Positions 21,111 through 33,067 are shown, numbered from the stretch's first letter. The stretch: 64,000 nucleotides of DNA from Takakia lepidozioides (GCA_030704615.1 CM060731.1:75622756-75686755), one strand, 5' to 3'. The notes: generated from the sequence alone by a model not told the origin. Numbers and translations are program-made.

Positions 21111-21947
21111 GAGGTTTACTATTTCATGAGCAAAAACCATGAGCCATGAGCCATGAGCCGCATGAGCCGCATGAGCCGCATGAGCGGTGAGCCGAAGTCT
21201 AAGACACGCGGATTTCATGAGCGTCCTCCTCCAAATTTGGAAATGCGGCAGATTAAACAAGTATTAAAATAATAGTTTTATATTTGACCTTGCCGTTTTT
21301 GGAAGTTACAGATCTTGTAATGCGGCGAAGATATGTCGTCAGTAACAACTCCGCTCATGGTTTTTTAGATCCGCTCATGGAAATGAGTGACCGTGCAACG
21401 AGAAATCCAGTATACCACGGCAAAAGGACGTCACATACTGGCCTGTATAGAGTATTCCGCGGTTTTACATGCCTTAACATTGGAATGAAGCTGACCCTTT
21501 TGCCGCGACTGAACCAATAAAGTCTGCACAATTCTGTCATCTTCCAGTATTCGGCGGGAAAGTTTTGCAAGTGAACTAGGAAATGCGGTGCCGCATTAGG
21601 GTTCGCACGTGCGAAATTTCGGGGCGGTTTGCTGTTGCTGACTGCCGCATCTACCAGTACCTACGACGTTCCTTGGAAATGCGGCGCCGCATTTCCTTGC
21701 CGGGGGTCGAATGAGGAAAGCAAAGTTTGGGAGAGCACAAAAACAGGAACCCTCCAACACACAAAAATACATGCACGTGGAAATGAGTGAATGACATAGT
21801 ATTATTGACGTTCAAGCAAAACAGGTTACTAGTAGGCAAGACATAAGTCGGACCTTTCTGTGGCCAGAGTCAGAGCTACTTGCAGCAGTACAGTTCTACT
21901 ATCCGAAAAGGATGGGCGTACCATTGTGTTGGGACCGCAAGCCAAGG

Positions 21948-24900
21948 TCACTGGTCCCCTGGATCCATATTCAGAAGAGTGTGCACCTCTTGGGGGCTCA
22001 ACCCTGGTGCATGTATGAAGTGATGAGTTGTGGAATTACACCGGAGTCTCTTTAGGTACACGTAGTACAGATGCTTGCAAGGGCAGTATGATGCCCCCTT
22101 GTTCGCCATGATCTGAAAGTCGGTGTAATTGCAGGTGGGTAATTCTGAAATGGTGATGGTGTACACCTCATTGCGAACAGCTGAGCCTGCCGTGGCCATC
22201 TGATACACACGCCCGAAGCCTGGTGGGGGCACTTCTGTCGAGCTCTGGATTGTACAGTTTATCCGAAGTGCATTCCCCATCATTGTCTCGTTCGCTTTTG
22301 AGGGAGGTCGCCGCCTCTTCGGTTTCCCCCAACGGTGTGTAGGATGCTTAGAGCTGTCGGGTCCCATTGTTCTTGCTCTCACAGGGGTCGGTGGTGGAGG
22401 CTGTGGAAGCGGAAATGGTTGTCTGGGGACGTCAGTGCGCTGCACCATCCGAAATCCTGCGGCGGTAAGGGCGTCGGCCTCGACCTGACTCAGATCGCAG
22501 CCTGGTTCCACCGGCCACACCGGGGGAGCCTCTGGCATTGTTTGTATGCCGTACTTGGGCTTTCCATACACGCAAGTCATAATGTCGTGCCTGCAGAACC
22601 AGAACTGGGTGGTTGTCGCCTCCGCAAACTTTGCATGGACAAATCTTCCTGTAAAAGTAGGAGCAGGGACAACACCATCTGGATTCCTCCTTATCATCTC
22701 TAAACAACATTGCCGTGTATCCACTCGAATTGCGGAACACCTGCCTCGAAACGACAGCTTTGTGCGAGCAATTCTCCACTGTGACGCAGACACAGTCGTC
22801 TCCACAATGGCTTAGCCATACTGCATAACAGGGGGCGGAATCTGGGGCAAGCGAGCGGTGGGAATTTCTCGCCCGGAATCCCCGCTTGAAGGCGATGGCG
22901 ATCTGGAATTTCTTGGGCTTCCACTGCTGGAAGACACATTGTGCGGCAACATGACGGGCCCTCAAGGTGCTGTCCGAATGTTCCTGTCGGATCTCTAGGA
23001 ATCCTCTTCGCACCCGGGTTCCTCTTCAATCCTCCGCCTCAAGGGCGAGTACGGACGTCCCCCTCTAGGTGCTCACCTCTGCGGTGCAGAGGCGTCCCTT
23101 TGATCTTCTCTCGCAATGCTGTCGCCCATTTCAGTGGATTCTTCGACCTCGAAGCTGTTCGCACCAACAATTCCTCCCTGTCCGGCCCAAATCCCCATTG
23201 TTTCCCGCTCAGGAACTTGTAGTACGTGGCTTGCTGCATGATTGCTCTGTCGATGTCCTCCGTTGTGGCCGTCACTACGTCCACCAGATGTGCGGCAGAA
23301 GACGCTCGCCAGGAGGAGTGCACTGATTCTGCCATATTCGTGTTCGGCATGTCCGTGTCGGAATCCAAGCACTGCTCCTACAAGGACACAGACAATGGTG
23401 AGGAACCAATGGAAAGGTCCGTAATAGAAAGACAATTGCACGAAAATGACAGCATCATACCTCCCGCATGTACTGTCCGAACTGTCGATACCGGAAATGC
23501 CACCACCCCAACCAGCTGTGCAAGGCTCCCAGATTGGTTGTCTCCACTGCACCTGACGTGTTCCACCAAGCCTCGATGATAGCAAACTTAACCTCCGCGT
23601 CATCAAATGTGGGTGCATCCTTCCACGCCGTACAAAGGACACGGTGTTCAGCATGGAATGAGCTAGCAACAAATTTGGTAGTGTAGTGGGATAGACTCTG
23701 CATCCAATGGAATCCACAGAATCTCTCTTTCCCCTCCATTGGCACATTGGGGTCCTCACCGTACACACGCCGCACCACTGCCCAGTTGGCCTGAGCGTTG
23801 TCTGCCATGAATCCCCTGAAATTGGGCTCTGGCAATCCCGCCCTTGCCATCTGCTCGTTTATGCCCTCCCACAGATGCATCTCCGACTGTGTGTCCTCCC
23901 CTTTCATCTCGCAGATTGCAATCGTCATGAGCCTCTTGGAGTGATAGTCATAAACATGCGCACCCATAGTCACCCACTGATGGTTTGTAATTCGCTTGAT
24001 GTGATCAAACATCACCCAAGCATTCGACAGGTTTCCAGTTGTCATGCGAGTGACCAAGTTGACTCCACTCCCAGGCCCACACGTCGACATTTTAAAAATG
24101 TAACAACGATCGGATTCGCTGCCTTGCCCTGGAAACCTGCTACCTTGGATGTAGTCATATCCAGTCATTTCACCTACAGGATTGAGTGCATGTCCGACCC
24201 CCGGCCGAACTCCTGCTTGCAAGATACGATGTGATTCCGCACATTTGGACTACAAACGTGCGAGACGGACTCCAACAGGTCAAGCATCTCCTTTTCGTTC
24301 AAGGGCACTCGGTCAGAACCATCTTCAGACATGATTTTTCCAAGAGCAATCTTGTGGGCTGCCTTCAGCTGAATCTGCTTTGGTCTTGCTCCGGGGCTCA
24401 ATTTCACCTCCTCTTTTATGATGTCCTGTGCTTCCTGCACAGCCTCACGCATGTTGCCTCTCGCCAAGGGGTGGCAGTGGACCCCAACGTGTATGCAAGC
24501 TCTAGTCAAGTCCGGGAACAAATGGATAACGTAATATTGCTTGGCTCTGCACATGGACATGCACGTCGGTGGTTCTTTGCAATGTGCGCACTTGAAAGTA
24601 TCCGCAGGAGCTTGGCTGGAGACAATGAATGGATGATGCGTTGTGCCAGTCCAATCCGTCTCGTTTCTCCGCCCTCCTTTGGAAAGAAAGTGGAAGCAGG
24701 CGGGATTGAGGCACCTCAGCTTCCCCGCACAGAGGACGTATCGTACACAAACACCATCAGCAATTTTCGTGCTACTGGTCTTCGTCACACACCAGGGGTG
24801 TCCGTCATGCTTTCGATCCATGTCTGTTAACATCCCCGAGGCTTTGTTTGAGGAAGTGACAGGTGGAAACTCAAAGATGACATTGTCATCGACTTCGGGA

Positions 24901-25553
24901 GGCAGATACGTTACCTTCCTGACCGGAAATTTGGCATAGTCGAGAGCAGCCAGCTCGGAGCGAGAACCATCGAGGTGATGTTGCCGTAGGAGCTGCACAA
25001 TGGACCGGGTTGGAGTTATGCTCGAGAGTACATGCGTAGCACCTGCAGAGACGTCCATGTCGGATTTGAACGACCATGTGGAGGACATGGGGACCATAAT
25101 GCACTCATCTTCATCGTCGGAAATGTCGAATACGTCCACACGAGAAGCTATGGAGGGTCTTGACGGTCCAGGTCGGGAATGATTATCGTTGCATACCTCT
25201 CTGTTGGCAGTGGCCGCCTGTCGGTTTCCGGACTCCTTTGTGGATGGTGTGGACAGCGACTGATTCGGAAAGGGAATGGGCATTCCCACAGCTCGGTACA
25301 GGATGGTGTCTGATGGGGGTACGTGCCATTCGATTCCGCAACCTCCGTCGTTACCTAGCACGACAATGGTCTCGTCAACCTGTCCAGGAACATCCTTCCT
25401 TTCTTCTTCCAAGTAAACTGTGCCCGGTTTGAGCTTGAATTTAGAACAAAGGTAAGTTTCAGTCACTCTGCAAAGTCCTCCCTCGTTTGGGATCCAGGCT
25501 CTCCCAAGTTGTGGAGGACAACAAACTATAGCGTAGGAATTCGTAGCCATCGA
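21948..25553 (-). pseudogene. MULE-B SWIM-domain transposase
   Basis: Start at the ATG giving MATNSYAIVCCPPQLG. Catalytic core by MULE pattern: first aspartate in WVMFDHIKR (about 24010), second in GFMADNAQANW (about 23805), a C..H pair in RFCGFHWMQSL, and the glutamate in NMAESVHSSW (about 23330). An intron (donor GTATGA, acceptor CTTGTAG, about 23460-23370) lies at the same place as in MULE-C. The C-terminal SWIM zinc finger is damaged: TCNYTDF at about 22133 has tyrosine where MULE-C has the second cysteine. Other breaks are TAG at 24174-24176 with a following 4-bp deletion, and in-frame TGA and TAA codons near 22960 and 22815. The enzyme would bind the element ends and catalyse cut-and-paste transfer. 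Confidence 0.82.
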
Positions 25554-25869
25554 ACACCGCACGAAGTTGGCAAGTGCGAGGTTCAGTACAGCGACAGACA
25601 AAGGCTCACAGGCACTATGCGGAGTCCATCGACGATTGGAAGTCGCACATTGAAGTGGAAAGTATAGTTTAAAGATACATGCATGAAGGTGGGAGGTGTG
25701 ATTCCATAGCCAGTAAGTTAGACAATGATGGCCGAATCGGCGACGAAATAACATCTCCTGACAGTTTCTCCTGAGGGTAGATCCAGCAGTATTCTCGGAA
25801 CGGACAGGAGCGTTCGCACTGACAAGTGCCAGGACTGTTAGTTAAAACGGTCAGACAACGTAGTTGTGC

Positions 25870-27560
25870 TCATCAAGATGGCCGCAAATCTGTTGTTTCG
25901 GAACAATGCAACCCATTCAAGTTCAGCATGCGGAAATAAGGTTTCAGATTTCCGTCCGGAGTGTTTCTTTCGATTGCTGCTGGACGGAAATACGGCGCCG
26001 CATTTCCGGATTGCGTCTTGGTCATGCACCAGAGCGACGGAAATGCGGCACCGAGTTTCCGTCCGGGGGAAACCTTTACACTCTCCAGAACGGAAATGCG
26101 GTAACTCATTTCCATCCAGCAAGCACAGTATGTGAAGGTGGAACGGAAATGCGGTACCGCATCTGATGAAGAATTATGAACAAAGGGAAGAGAAATGCGG
26201 CGCCGCATTTCCGTTCAAGTCGCACTTTCTGACATTCCAGAACGGAAATGCGGCACCGCATTTCCGCCCGGGTGAGACCTTCATACTCTCCAGAACGGAA
26301 ATGCGGTAACGCATTTCCATCCAGCAAGCACGGTATGTGAAGGTGGAACGGAAATGCGGTACCCCATTTCTGTTCTGATGAGAAATTATGAACAAAGGGA
26401 AGAGAAATTCGGCGCCGCATTTCCGTCCGAGTCGCACTTTCCGACATTCCAGAACGGAAATGCGGCACCGCATTTCCGCCCAGGTGAGACCTTTATACTC
26501 TCCAGAACGGAAATGCGGTAACGCATTTCTATCCAGCAAGCACGGTATGTGAAGGTGGAACGGAAATGCGGTACCGCATTTCCGTTCTGATTGAGAATTA
26601 TGAACAACGGGAACAGAAATGCGGCACCACATTTCCGTCTGAGTGGCACTTTCCGACATTCCAGAACGGAAATGCGGAGCCGCATTTCCGTTTTGTATCT
26701 GATGCTTGGAGCCGAGTGCAATTCCGATCGCTTGAGAAGGCGCATTTCCGACCGCTTCAGACATTCATACTATCCAGAACGGAAATGCGGTACCGCATTT
26801 CCGTTCTGACTCTAAATCGTGAACCATCGGAACTGAAATGCGGCAGCACATTTCCATCCGAGTCGCACCTCCCTCACAAGCTAGAACGGAAATGGGGCAC
26901 CGCATTTCCGCCCGGGTGAGACCTTCATACTCTCGAGAACGGAAATGCGGCACCGCATTTCCGTTCTTATGAAAAATCGTGAAACATCGGAACTGAAATG
27001 CTTTACAGCATTTCCGTCGGAGTCGCACCTTCCGACATTCTAGAACGGAAATGCGGCGCCGCATTTCCGTTTTGTATATGAGGCCTGGAGCTGTGGGACG
27101 GAAATGCGGTGCCGCATTTCCATCCATGTGAGACCTTCAAACTTTCCAGACCGGAAATGCGGCACCGCATTTCCGTTCAGCTCAGACCTCTATACTTTCC
27201 CGAACAGAAATGTGGCACGGCATTTCCGTTCATCAACTAAGGTATGTGAAGGGGGAACGGAAATGCGGTACCGCATTTCCGTTCAGATTGTAAATCATGA
27301 ACCACGGGAACTGAAATGCTGTACCGCATTTCCGTCTGGATCGCACGTTTCGACATTCCAGAACGGAAATGCGGCGCCGCATTTCCCTTTTGTATCTCAG
27401 GCATGGAGCTGTGGGACGGAAATGCGGCACCGTTTTTCGTTTCAACAACTAAGGTATGTGAAGGTGGAACGGAAATGCGGTGCCGCATTTTCTTCCAACA
27501 AGCACGGATGTGTAGCTTCGTGATGGTACTTAACGGAAATGCGGCGCCGCATTCGCATTT
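25870..27560. repeat. MULE-B palindrome array 1
   Basis: About thirty copies of AAATGCGG(C/T)(A/G)CCGCATTT spaced close to 53 bp (centres near 26190, 26247, 26301, 26353, 26407, 26459, 26512, 26565, 26617, 26671 and onward). The best copies are perfect palindromes extending outward through GGAAATGC into CGTTC. Spacers are related to each other. Frames across the array yield repetitive peptides and are not genes. Confidence 0.9.
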
Positions 27561-28158
27561 TCACTCCAACTCCAAATTTGAACACGTGGAGCAGTGGAAT
27601 TGCGGCACATGTCTGCACTCTATCTGACTGAAGTGGCATGAGGCGGCGCGGCCTGACCGTTGGATAATGATGTTTGTTTTTCGGACGGCAGGCGTATCCT
27701 GAACGATTTGAATTTCGTAATGACGCAAAGTCCACGAGGAGACACTTTCCTCCAACCCTTTCGAACCCAAGTGCTGCATCACTGCCGTTTCATCTGCTTT
27801 TGTCGTGTCTCCTCAGTCACCCCTCTCGCGCCCTTTCCATCTGCACTCTTCGCCCCTTTTCCCTGTCTCTTTTCTTCTTATGCTCGAACCTGAGAGGGAG
27901 GGAGTGCGTGTACCAGAGAAAAGACATCGTCGCAAGCTCCGAAAATTGTACTTCGGACGAAGGCCAATGCCGAAGGGGAGGAAGCAGATGCGTCTACAAG
28001 AGGAGATTGCCATCTCGCAGCATCAGGCCACGCAGACAACCCAGCCACCAGTGAGAGCTCCATGCTATCGGGATTCGCCAGCTGGTCGAGCACCGAAACC
28101 TGCCTCATTTTCCTTCTGCAATTCTTAGACTGTATGCTGGGAGACTTGACTGTAGAAG

Positions 28159-29430
28159 ATGTTTGCATGCCTAACCGGAAAGGTGGACGTGCTGGAGGGA
28201 TCGCAGGAATCCGAAGAGCCGCAGGCAGAGTCCGTGGAGCTAGCTGCAGCACGCACACCCAGCCGATCCACAAGCACGGGCCTTCCTGCCGGTCCTAGCC
28301 CTGTGCGTTTCAAGGACGCGGCTTCCAAGGGCAAGTCTTTGCAGTTCAAAGCCCCAGAGAGTGACTCGCCTTCAAAGGTCATGGAGAATCGCCAGCAGGG
28401 GTCTAGCCCTTCTTCAGCAAAGACGAAGAAGAAGCAGCCCGTCCTTCAACTTGTTTCTGAACCGGACCAGGCCGTTTCCCCCCCACCCAGGCGAATGAAG
28501 CAGATTCAATTGCAGCAGACACCTTCACCTGGAAGAATGAGGAAGCACAAGGCAATCAGGGGGAGGGCGGAGCAGTCTCCCGCAAAACCGATTCCACGAG
28601 CTGAAGCCCAGTTCCTGCTTGATTTCCAACCTGCTGCAGCGAAGCCAATGGGATCGACCGTCGATCTGGCACCGGAGGAGGGTGCTGCCTCTCAACGTTC
28701 TCAGCAAGAGATGACCACAATTGAGGAAGACCTGACCACTGAACGCACGGAGGAGGCCTCTGCAATTGCACAATTGTCCGCAAAGATTCCCCAGAGTGCA
28801 GCTCCAGTTGGGGATGCTCCAGCTGCTCAGCCCCTGCCGCCACCAGCAGAAATGTCCCCAGAGGAATTCCAAAGTGCAGCGGATACAATGTTGGAGGAGA
28901 CACATAGTAGCATTGGCAGAGTTCTGGGCAGCAGGGTATTCCAGCGAACTCTTCGAATCCCACTCTGTCGCATGGTCTCCCTTCCCATCGTCAGGCAGGC
29001 ACTTCCCGGAGATGTGGATAAGCTCAAGTTCGCATTTCAAGAAGGGTACCGTCTAGGTTCGCCAGCCTTCTACGTTTCCCTTGAGAATGAGGACGGCGAA
29101 TCTCGTGGACCCACTTCGAAGGAATTGTCAACATGGGATACCCACTGGCACACTCGCAACGACGAATTCGAGGCAACCCTGAAGGGTGATCCCGACTTCG
29201 GCCATGTGTCGGGTAAAATGTTCATATGTGATTCAGCGGATGAGAGCGATGGAGACAGGGAGGACGACGAGCCAACGGAGGTGAGATGGTCGGTTCCGCA
29301 AGGTGAAGATGGGATTTTTGAAAGCCTGGCCATCGACCAGTCCGCTGGAGATGAGAAAGGCAATGACGGGGTGGAGGCGGAGCAGGACAGTCAAGAACAG
29401 GCCGACAGTAGTGATGATTTTCAAGATTAA
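28159..29430 (+). CDS. MULE-B accessory protein, function unknown (423 aa)
   Basis: A single open frame starting MFACLTGKVDVLEG. Residues 1-220 are low complexity: Ser/Pro/Gln-rich with basic patches (KTKKKQP; RMRKHKAIRGR). Residues 250-370 look folded (LRIPLCRMVSLPIVRQALPG; EGYRLGSPAFYVS; LSTWDTHWHTRNDEFE). The C-terminus is acidic and contains EVRWSVPQGEDGIFES. That last motif recurs in the MULE-A methyltransferase-like protein (EVRWTVPQ) and, less exactly, near the transposase N-terminus (WRVPQSD..IYRAV). It lies between the two palindrome arrays. I do not recognise the family. A role as an element-encoded DNA-binding accessory protein, like a second MULE protein, is inference. This is the only long undamaged frame of MULE-B; upstream exons are possible. 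Confidence 0.6.
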   Translation: MFACLTGKVDVLEGSQESEEPQAESVELAAARTPSRSTSTGLPAGPSPVRFKDAASKGKSLQFKAPESDSPSKVMENRQQGSSPSSAKTKKKQPVLQLVSEPDQAVSPPPRRMKQIQLQQTPSPGRMRKHKAIRGRAEQSPAKPIPRAEAQFLLDFQPAAAKPMGSTVDLAPEEGAASQRSQQEMTTIEEDLTTERTEEASAIAQLSAKIPQSAAPVGDAPAAQPLPPPAEMSPEEFQSAADTMLEETHSSIGRVLGSRVFQRTLRIPLCRMVSLPIVRQALPGDVDKLKFAFQEGYRLGSPAFYVSLENEDGESRGPTSKELSTWDTHWHTRNDEFEATLKGDPDFGHVSGKMFICDSADESDGDREDDEPTEVRWSVPQGEDGIFESLAIDQSAGDEKGNDGVEAEQDSQEQADSSDDFQD

Positions 29431-29559
29431 TACAATTTTAATGAACTCTCTGTACATTTAAAATCAATTCTAGAGTATATAAAATGGAATTCTCCCCGTC
29501 CTTCATGTCCCCTCTCCCATGTGCTTCTAAACGACAACATCGTCCAAAGCTGGTCCCTC

Positions 29560-30540
29560 CCAAAATCTGAAATACGGCACCGCATTTCCAAAACCGGGGC
29601 AAGAACAAATTTTCGATTCATCAGAAACTGTTCGGACAAACGGACATGCGGTGCCGCATTTCCGTTTCCGACACGGCAGTTTTGCCGATTGGCAGCCCCT
29701 TCCATGGATGTGAATCGTAATGTGGAGGTCGAACATGGAAATGCGGTGCCGCATTTACCTTTTGGAGATGGACATTTCTCCAACTGCAGACCCATCGACG
29801 TTCTTGGGCTCCCAATTCCATGATGCTAAACGGGAATGCGGCACCGCATTCCATTGTCCAATAAGAAATTTCGATGACGTACAAGGAAATGCGGCGCCGC
29901 ATTTCCAAAAGGGACATCGTTGTTTGCCCAATTCTAGACCCTTTGATGGAAATGCGGCACCGCATTCCATCGTCCTATAAAAACTTGCATTGTCCTATAA
30001 AAACTTTCAATTGACCAACATGGGAAATGCGGCGCCGCATTTCCAAAACAGACATCGTTGTTTGTCCAATTCCAGACCCGTTGGGGCATTCCGTCTTGAT
30101 GGACGGAAATGCGGAACCGCATTCCATTGTCCGATTCGATATTTTGATGACAGACATGGAAATGCGATGCCGCATTTCCAGAACTTCCATCGTTGTTTGT
30201 CCTATTCCAGACCCTTCGACGGAAATGCGGCACCGCATTCCATTCTGCTCTCCGGAAATGCTGTGTTGCATTTCATTGTCCGGTACGAAATTTCGATGAC
30301 GGACATGGAAATGCGGTGCCGCATTTCAAGTATGGACATGGACAAGCATTAGCGACTGGACATGCTTGGATAGTTCAAGGTCGAATATGGTGTTGCGGCG
30401 CCGCATTTCAAATTCGAAGTATGGTAATGCCATGTCAGGAAATGAAATGTTGTACAGCATTTCCGTTACGACGACAACGGAGGAAAGGGAGCTGCCAGAA
30501 AAAGCTTCATGGAGAAAATGGAATGCGGTGCCGAATTTCC
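29560..30540. repeat. MULE-B palindrome array 2
   Basis: About fourteen palindromes of the same AAATGCGGCGCCGCATTT type, at 55-90-bp spacing, with spacers of the form CATCGTTGTTTGTCC and GACCCTT different from array 1. Confidence 0.88.
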
Positions 30541-30729
30541 GAGCTTCGGCGTGTACATGTTTCCTACAACTCATACATGGATTTTCTTCACCTCAGGACT
30601 GTGATATTGCTGACTCTGGTATATTCATATGGACAGACACATTGTAGAAATGAGACCACAAATTGTAAACAGTGGGCCAATTACGGCAGTTCTTGAACAC
30701 GATGAAACACAAGCACACAGAAGTGAGGT

Positions 30730-31430
30730 ACGATGGGTGTTTTATTGATCGAACACGGTGTCACATTTAGCAGCTCCAGACAAATCTAATCCCTTCCTCC
30801 TTCTACATGGGTGTCACCAAGTCGACGGAACTTCGATAGCCCTCAAAACAAGCTCATTACTGATGCGGCATCTCGAGGTAAACTGCAATGCGGTCGATGT
30901 GGTGCCCTTGGTGGAGCTGACGACAATGTCATGCCCATCAATCATACCACCATCATACATCGACAAGGTCACTGTGGGCCTCCTGTGCCCGTGCGATTCG
31001 TCTTTGCAACTCAGCCGAATGTGTCCATACACTGGAAAAGCGGAGTGAACTCCACGAATATAGTTTTCCCCGGTGCTGTCCTCCCTGGTCCACTGGCAGC
31101 AGTTCCAGCGTCAAAGTGAGGCCGTGCGTGATCTGTCCGGCATCCCATTCCACCTTGGTATATCGAGGTCAACAATTTTCAGGACCCACGGACCGCATTG
31201 ACCCTCGCCCTCACCTCGCTCAAAGCGGTAATAGCCCTCCAGATACTCCATTGCGCGCAAAGACTCCCGCTTGATTCCAGATGCGTATGTGAAAAGTGAA
31301 AGCCAGACAATGATGTCTCCTGATTCTGGTTTCAACATAGCATAATCGTGGCCATGATAAGGGCAGTTAGCAGGATTTTGGCGGCACGGCATCCCTGAAA
31401 AAGAGTAGCGCAGTACGCTCAATGACAGCA
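30730..31430 (-). pseudogene. MULE-B accessory gene pair, minus copy
   Basis: From 31422 the minus strand encodes a short protein with MPCRQNPANCPYHGHDYAM, SGDIIVWLSLFTYASG and MEYLEGYY; a second segment (about 31090-30814) encodes QWTREDSTGENY, YGHIRL and LSMYDGGMIDGHDIVV. The two segments are in different frames, so either an intron or frameshifts separate them. The same blocks occur in the plus copy at 31832-32474. I do not recognise the family; the second half looks beta-rich. Confidence 0.5.
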
Positions 31431-31831
31431 GCTCCCGGATGGAGGAGGTAGTAGCGCGGTGGCTGGAAGAAATTCAAGCAAACGCTGCAATTCCTCACAA
31501 ATACTCTAGGGCACATTTAAATTTCCCCCCGACTGGAACCTGCAGGGATGAAGATTGCCTCATCCATGGATGGAGCCGATTCAGTTTCCTTCCCTGCCAT
31601 GCAAACTATGGGCAGTAAGTGCCAGGTGGGCCTATAGCCACTCGAGACGACGAAGTCCATCCTCCCTTCGATGTAAATGCGGCGCCAAATTTCCATCCGG
31701 GGGATGGACTTTGGTGGCAGATTTCAAACTATACCCCGTGGATGAGAAAGACGTATCGGTTCATCCACCGCTGGCTTGTTGAACACGTTACACGATGATT
31801 GGTGGGTACTTGTGACCCAGATGGTCCATAA

Positions 31832-32480
31832 TTGGAGCCCGCACTGCACTTCCGCTTCTCATCATTTCGAAAATCTAAGGGCTTCGTTGCTGTCCGCAAG
31901 GTGATTTTCATCGGCATCAAAGACGTCCTCAGGTCCTCCCTTGCAAGGATGCCGTGCTTCCGGAACCGGGACGACTGCCCTTATGGAGGCATCGATTATG
32001 CAATGTATTCGGCCACATCGGGAGACATCGTTATCTGGTACACAGATTACACAGAAGATACTGGTTCGAATGTGGAAACATTGTCCGCTTTTGAGTATCT
32101 CCCAGGCCAGTACACCTCGAGCGGGGTGACGATCTTGGTCTGAGGAGTCCGTGGCTCCTGCGCATCCTTGATTCCGATTTTCCAGCTACGACGGGCACCC
32201 ATGCAGAAGAATGCGCACTGCTATGCTGTTGCGGTGGAACTGCTGCCAGTGGACGTGGGTGGACTCCATCGGAGAGACTTATACTCCTGAAGGAGTGCGC
32301 TCATCTTCTCCATTGTATGGGGACATTCGCATTGGTGTGGACGGCGAAAACGTGAAGCTTTCCATATTCGATGGTGGTATGATTGAAGGGCAAGACATTG
32401 TGGTGAACATCAACAGGGGGGTACAACGGCTGCAATCCAGTTTACCTGGAGGAGCCCGAAGACTCATGAGCTAGTTCTCA
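31832..32480 (+). pseudogene. MULE-B accessory gene pair, plus copy
   Basis: First segment 31832-32143 with RKVIFIGIKDVL, MPCFRNRDDCPYGGIDYAM, SGDIVIWYTDYTED and FEYLPGQY; second segment 32211-32474 with QWTWVDSIGETY, YGDIRIGVDGENVKL and FDGGMIEGQDIVV. It is divergently oriented to the minus copy and clearly related to it, but only about half the residues match, so the duplication is old. A palindrome half-site (AAATGCGGCGCCAAATTT) lies between the two at 31676. Function unknown. Confidence 0.5.
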
Positions 32481-32980
32481 GAGCAGTCGAAGTCCATTGA
32501 CAACGTGACTTGGGGGGGGGGGGGAGTGACTGAGCCCGTGGTGCACAGGGCTAAAGATTTGTTTGCACAATCAGCATAGTAGACGTGCTTCAAATGCATG
32601 TGGATCAATAAAAACCCCATTGTGCCCTCTTTTTGTTCTATTCTGTATCCATCGTTCCCAAAATGCGTCATTCCTCATTTCGTTTGGGATTGGGAGTGTG
32701 GGTGGATTTTGCAAGTGGCTGGTGGTAGGCTGAAATGGGCCCCCATTGTACAGATCAGTACCACCCTACCATTCGCGAAACATTGCCTTTCAATATGTAA
32801 TTCTAAAAAACATGGCCGATCCTCCTTCATCGGGAGGTCCTTCTCCCCCTATGACCGTGACACCCTAAACCCTATTCCCGCGGACACTCATTTCCGGAAA
32901 ATAGTCCTGCTCATGTTTTTTTCGACACTTACGACTCTGCTCATGGCTCATGGCTCATGGCTCATGAAATAGCAGCCCCC

Positions 32981-33067
32981 GTGATAGAGGACTTAGTACG
33001 GCTGTGGCTATTACATCTTGTAGCTATCTGGAGTTAGAGGGACCTAACCACCAGCTAAGGGGGCGAT
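32981..33067 (+). pseudogene. gypsy-4 3' end and polypurine tract
   Basis: 32981-32989 is the right MULE-B duplication GTGATAGAG. The following sequence continues gypsy-4 and ends in AAGGGGGCGAT, a polypurine-tract-like primer site for plus-strand synthesis, immediately before the LTR start TGTGGTATAGC. The gypsy-2 counterpart is at 46722-46793 on the other strand. Confidence 0.75.

Larger units (their letters stand above)
21111..32980 (-). mobile_element. MULE-B, structurally complete 11.87-kb Mutator-like element
   Basis: Left end GAGGTTTACTATTTCATGAG; right end, read inward, GGGGGCTGCTATTTCATGAG. Both run into tandem CATGAGCC units, and perfect 9-bp duplications flank it inside gypsy-4. 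Contents from left: transposase (minus, 21948-25553), palindrome array 1 (25870-27560), an accessory gene (plus, 28159-29430), palindrome array 2 (29560-30540) and a divergent pair of related accessory genes (30730-32480). At 11.9 kb it is long for a MULE. The transposase is broken, so this copy is not autonomous now. Confidence 0.88.

Noticed and set aside
26174-27127. Several 100-200-codon frames across the MULE-B palindrome array on both strands
   Set aside because: Products are repeats such as MRYRISV and AAPHFR from the palindromes, present on both strands alike.
25870-27560. CRISPR array, because of regular 53-bp repeat spacing
   Set aside because: The repeats are palindromic, the spacers are related to each other, no cas genes are present and the setting is a plant nuclear genome.
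28081-28382. Minus-strand frames opposite the MULE-B accessory gene
   Set aside because: They overlap the longer plus-strand frame, have low-complexity translations and no motif.
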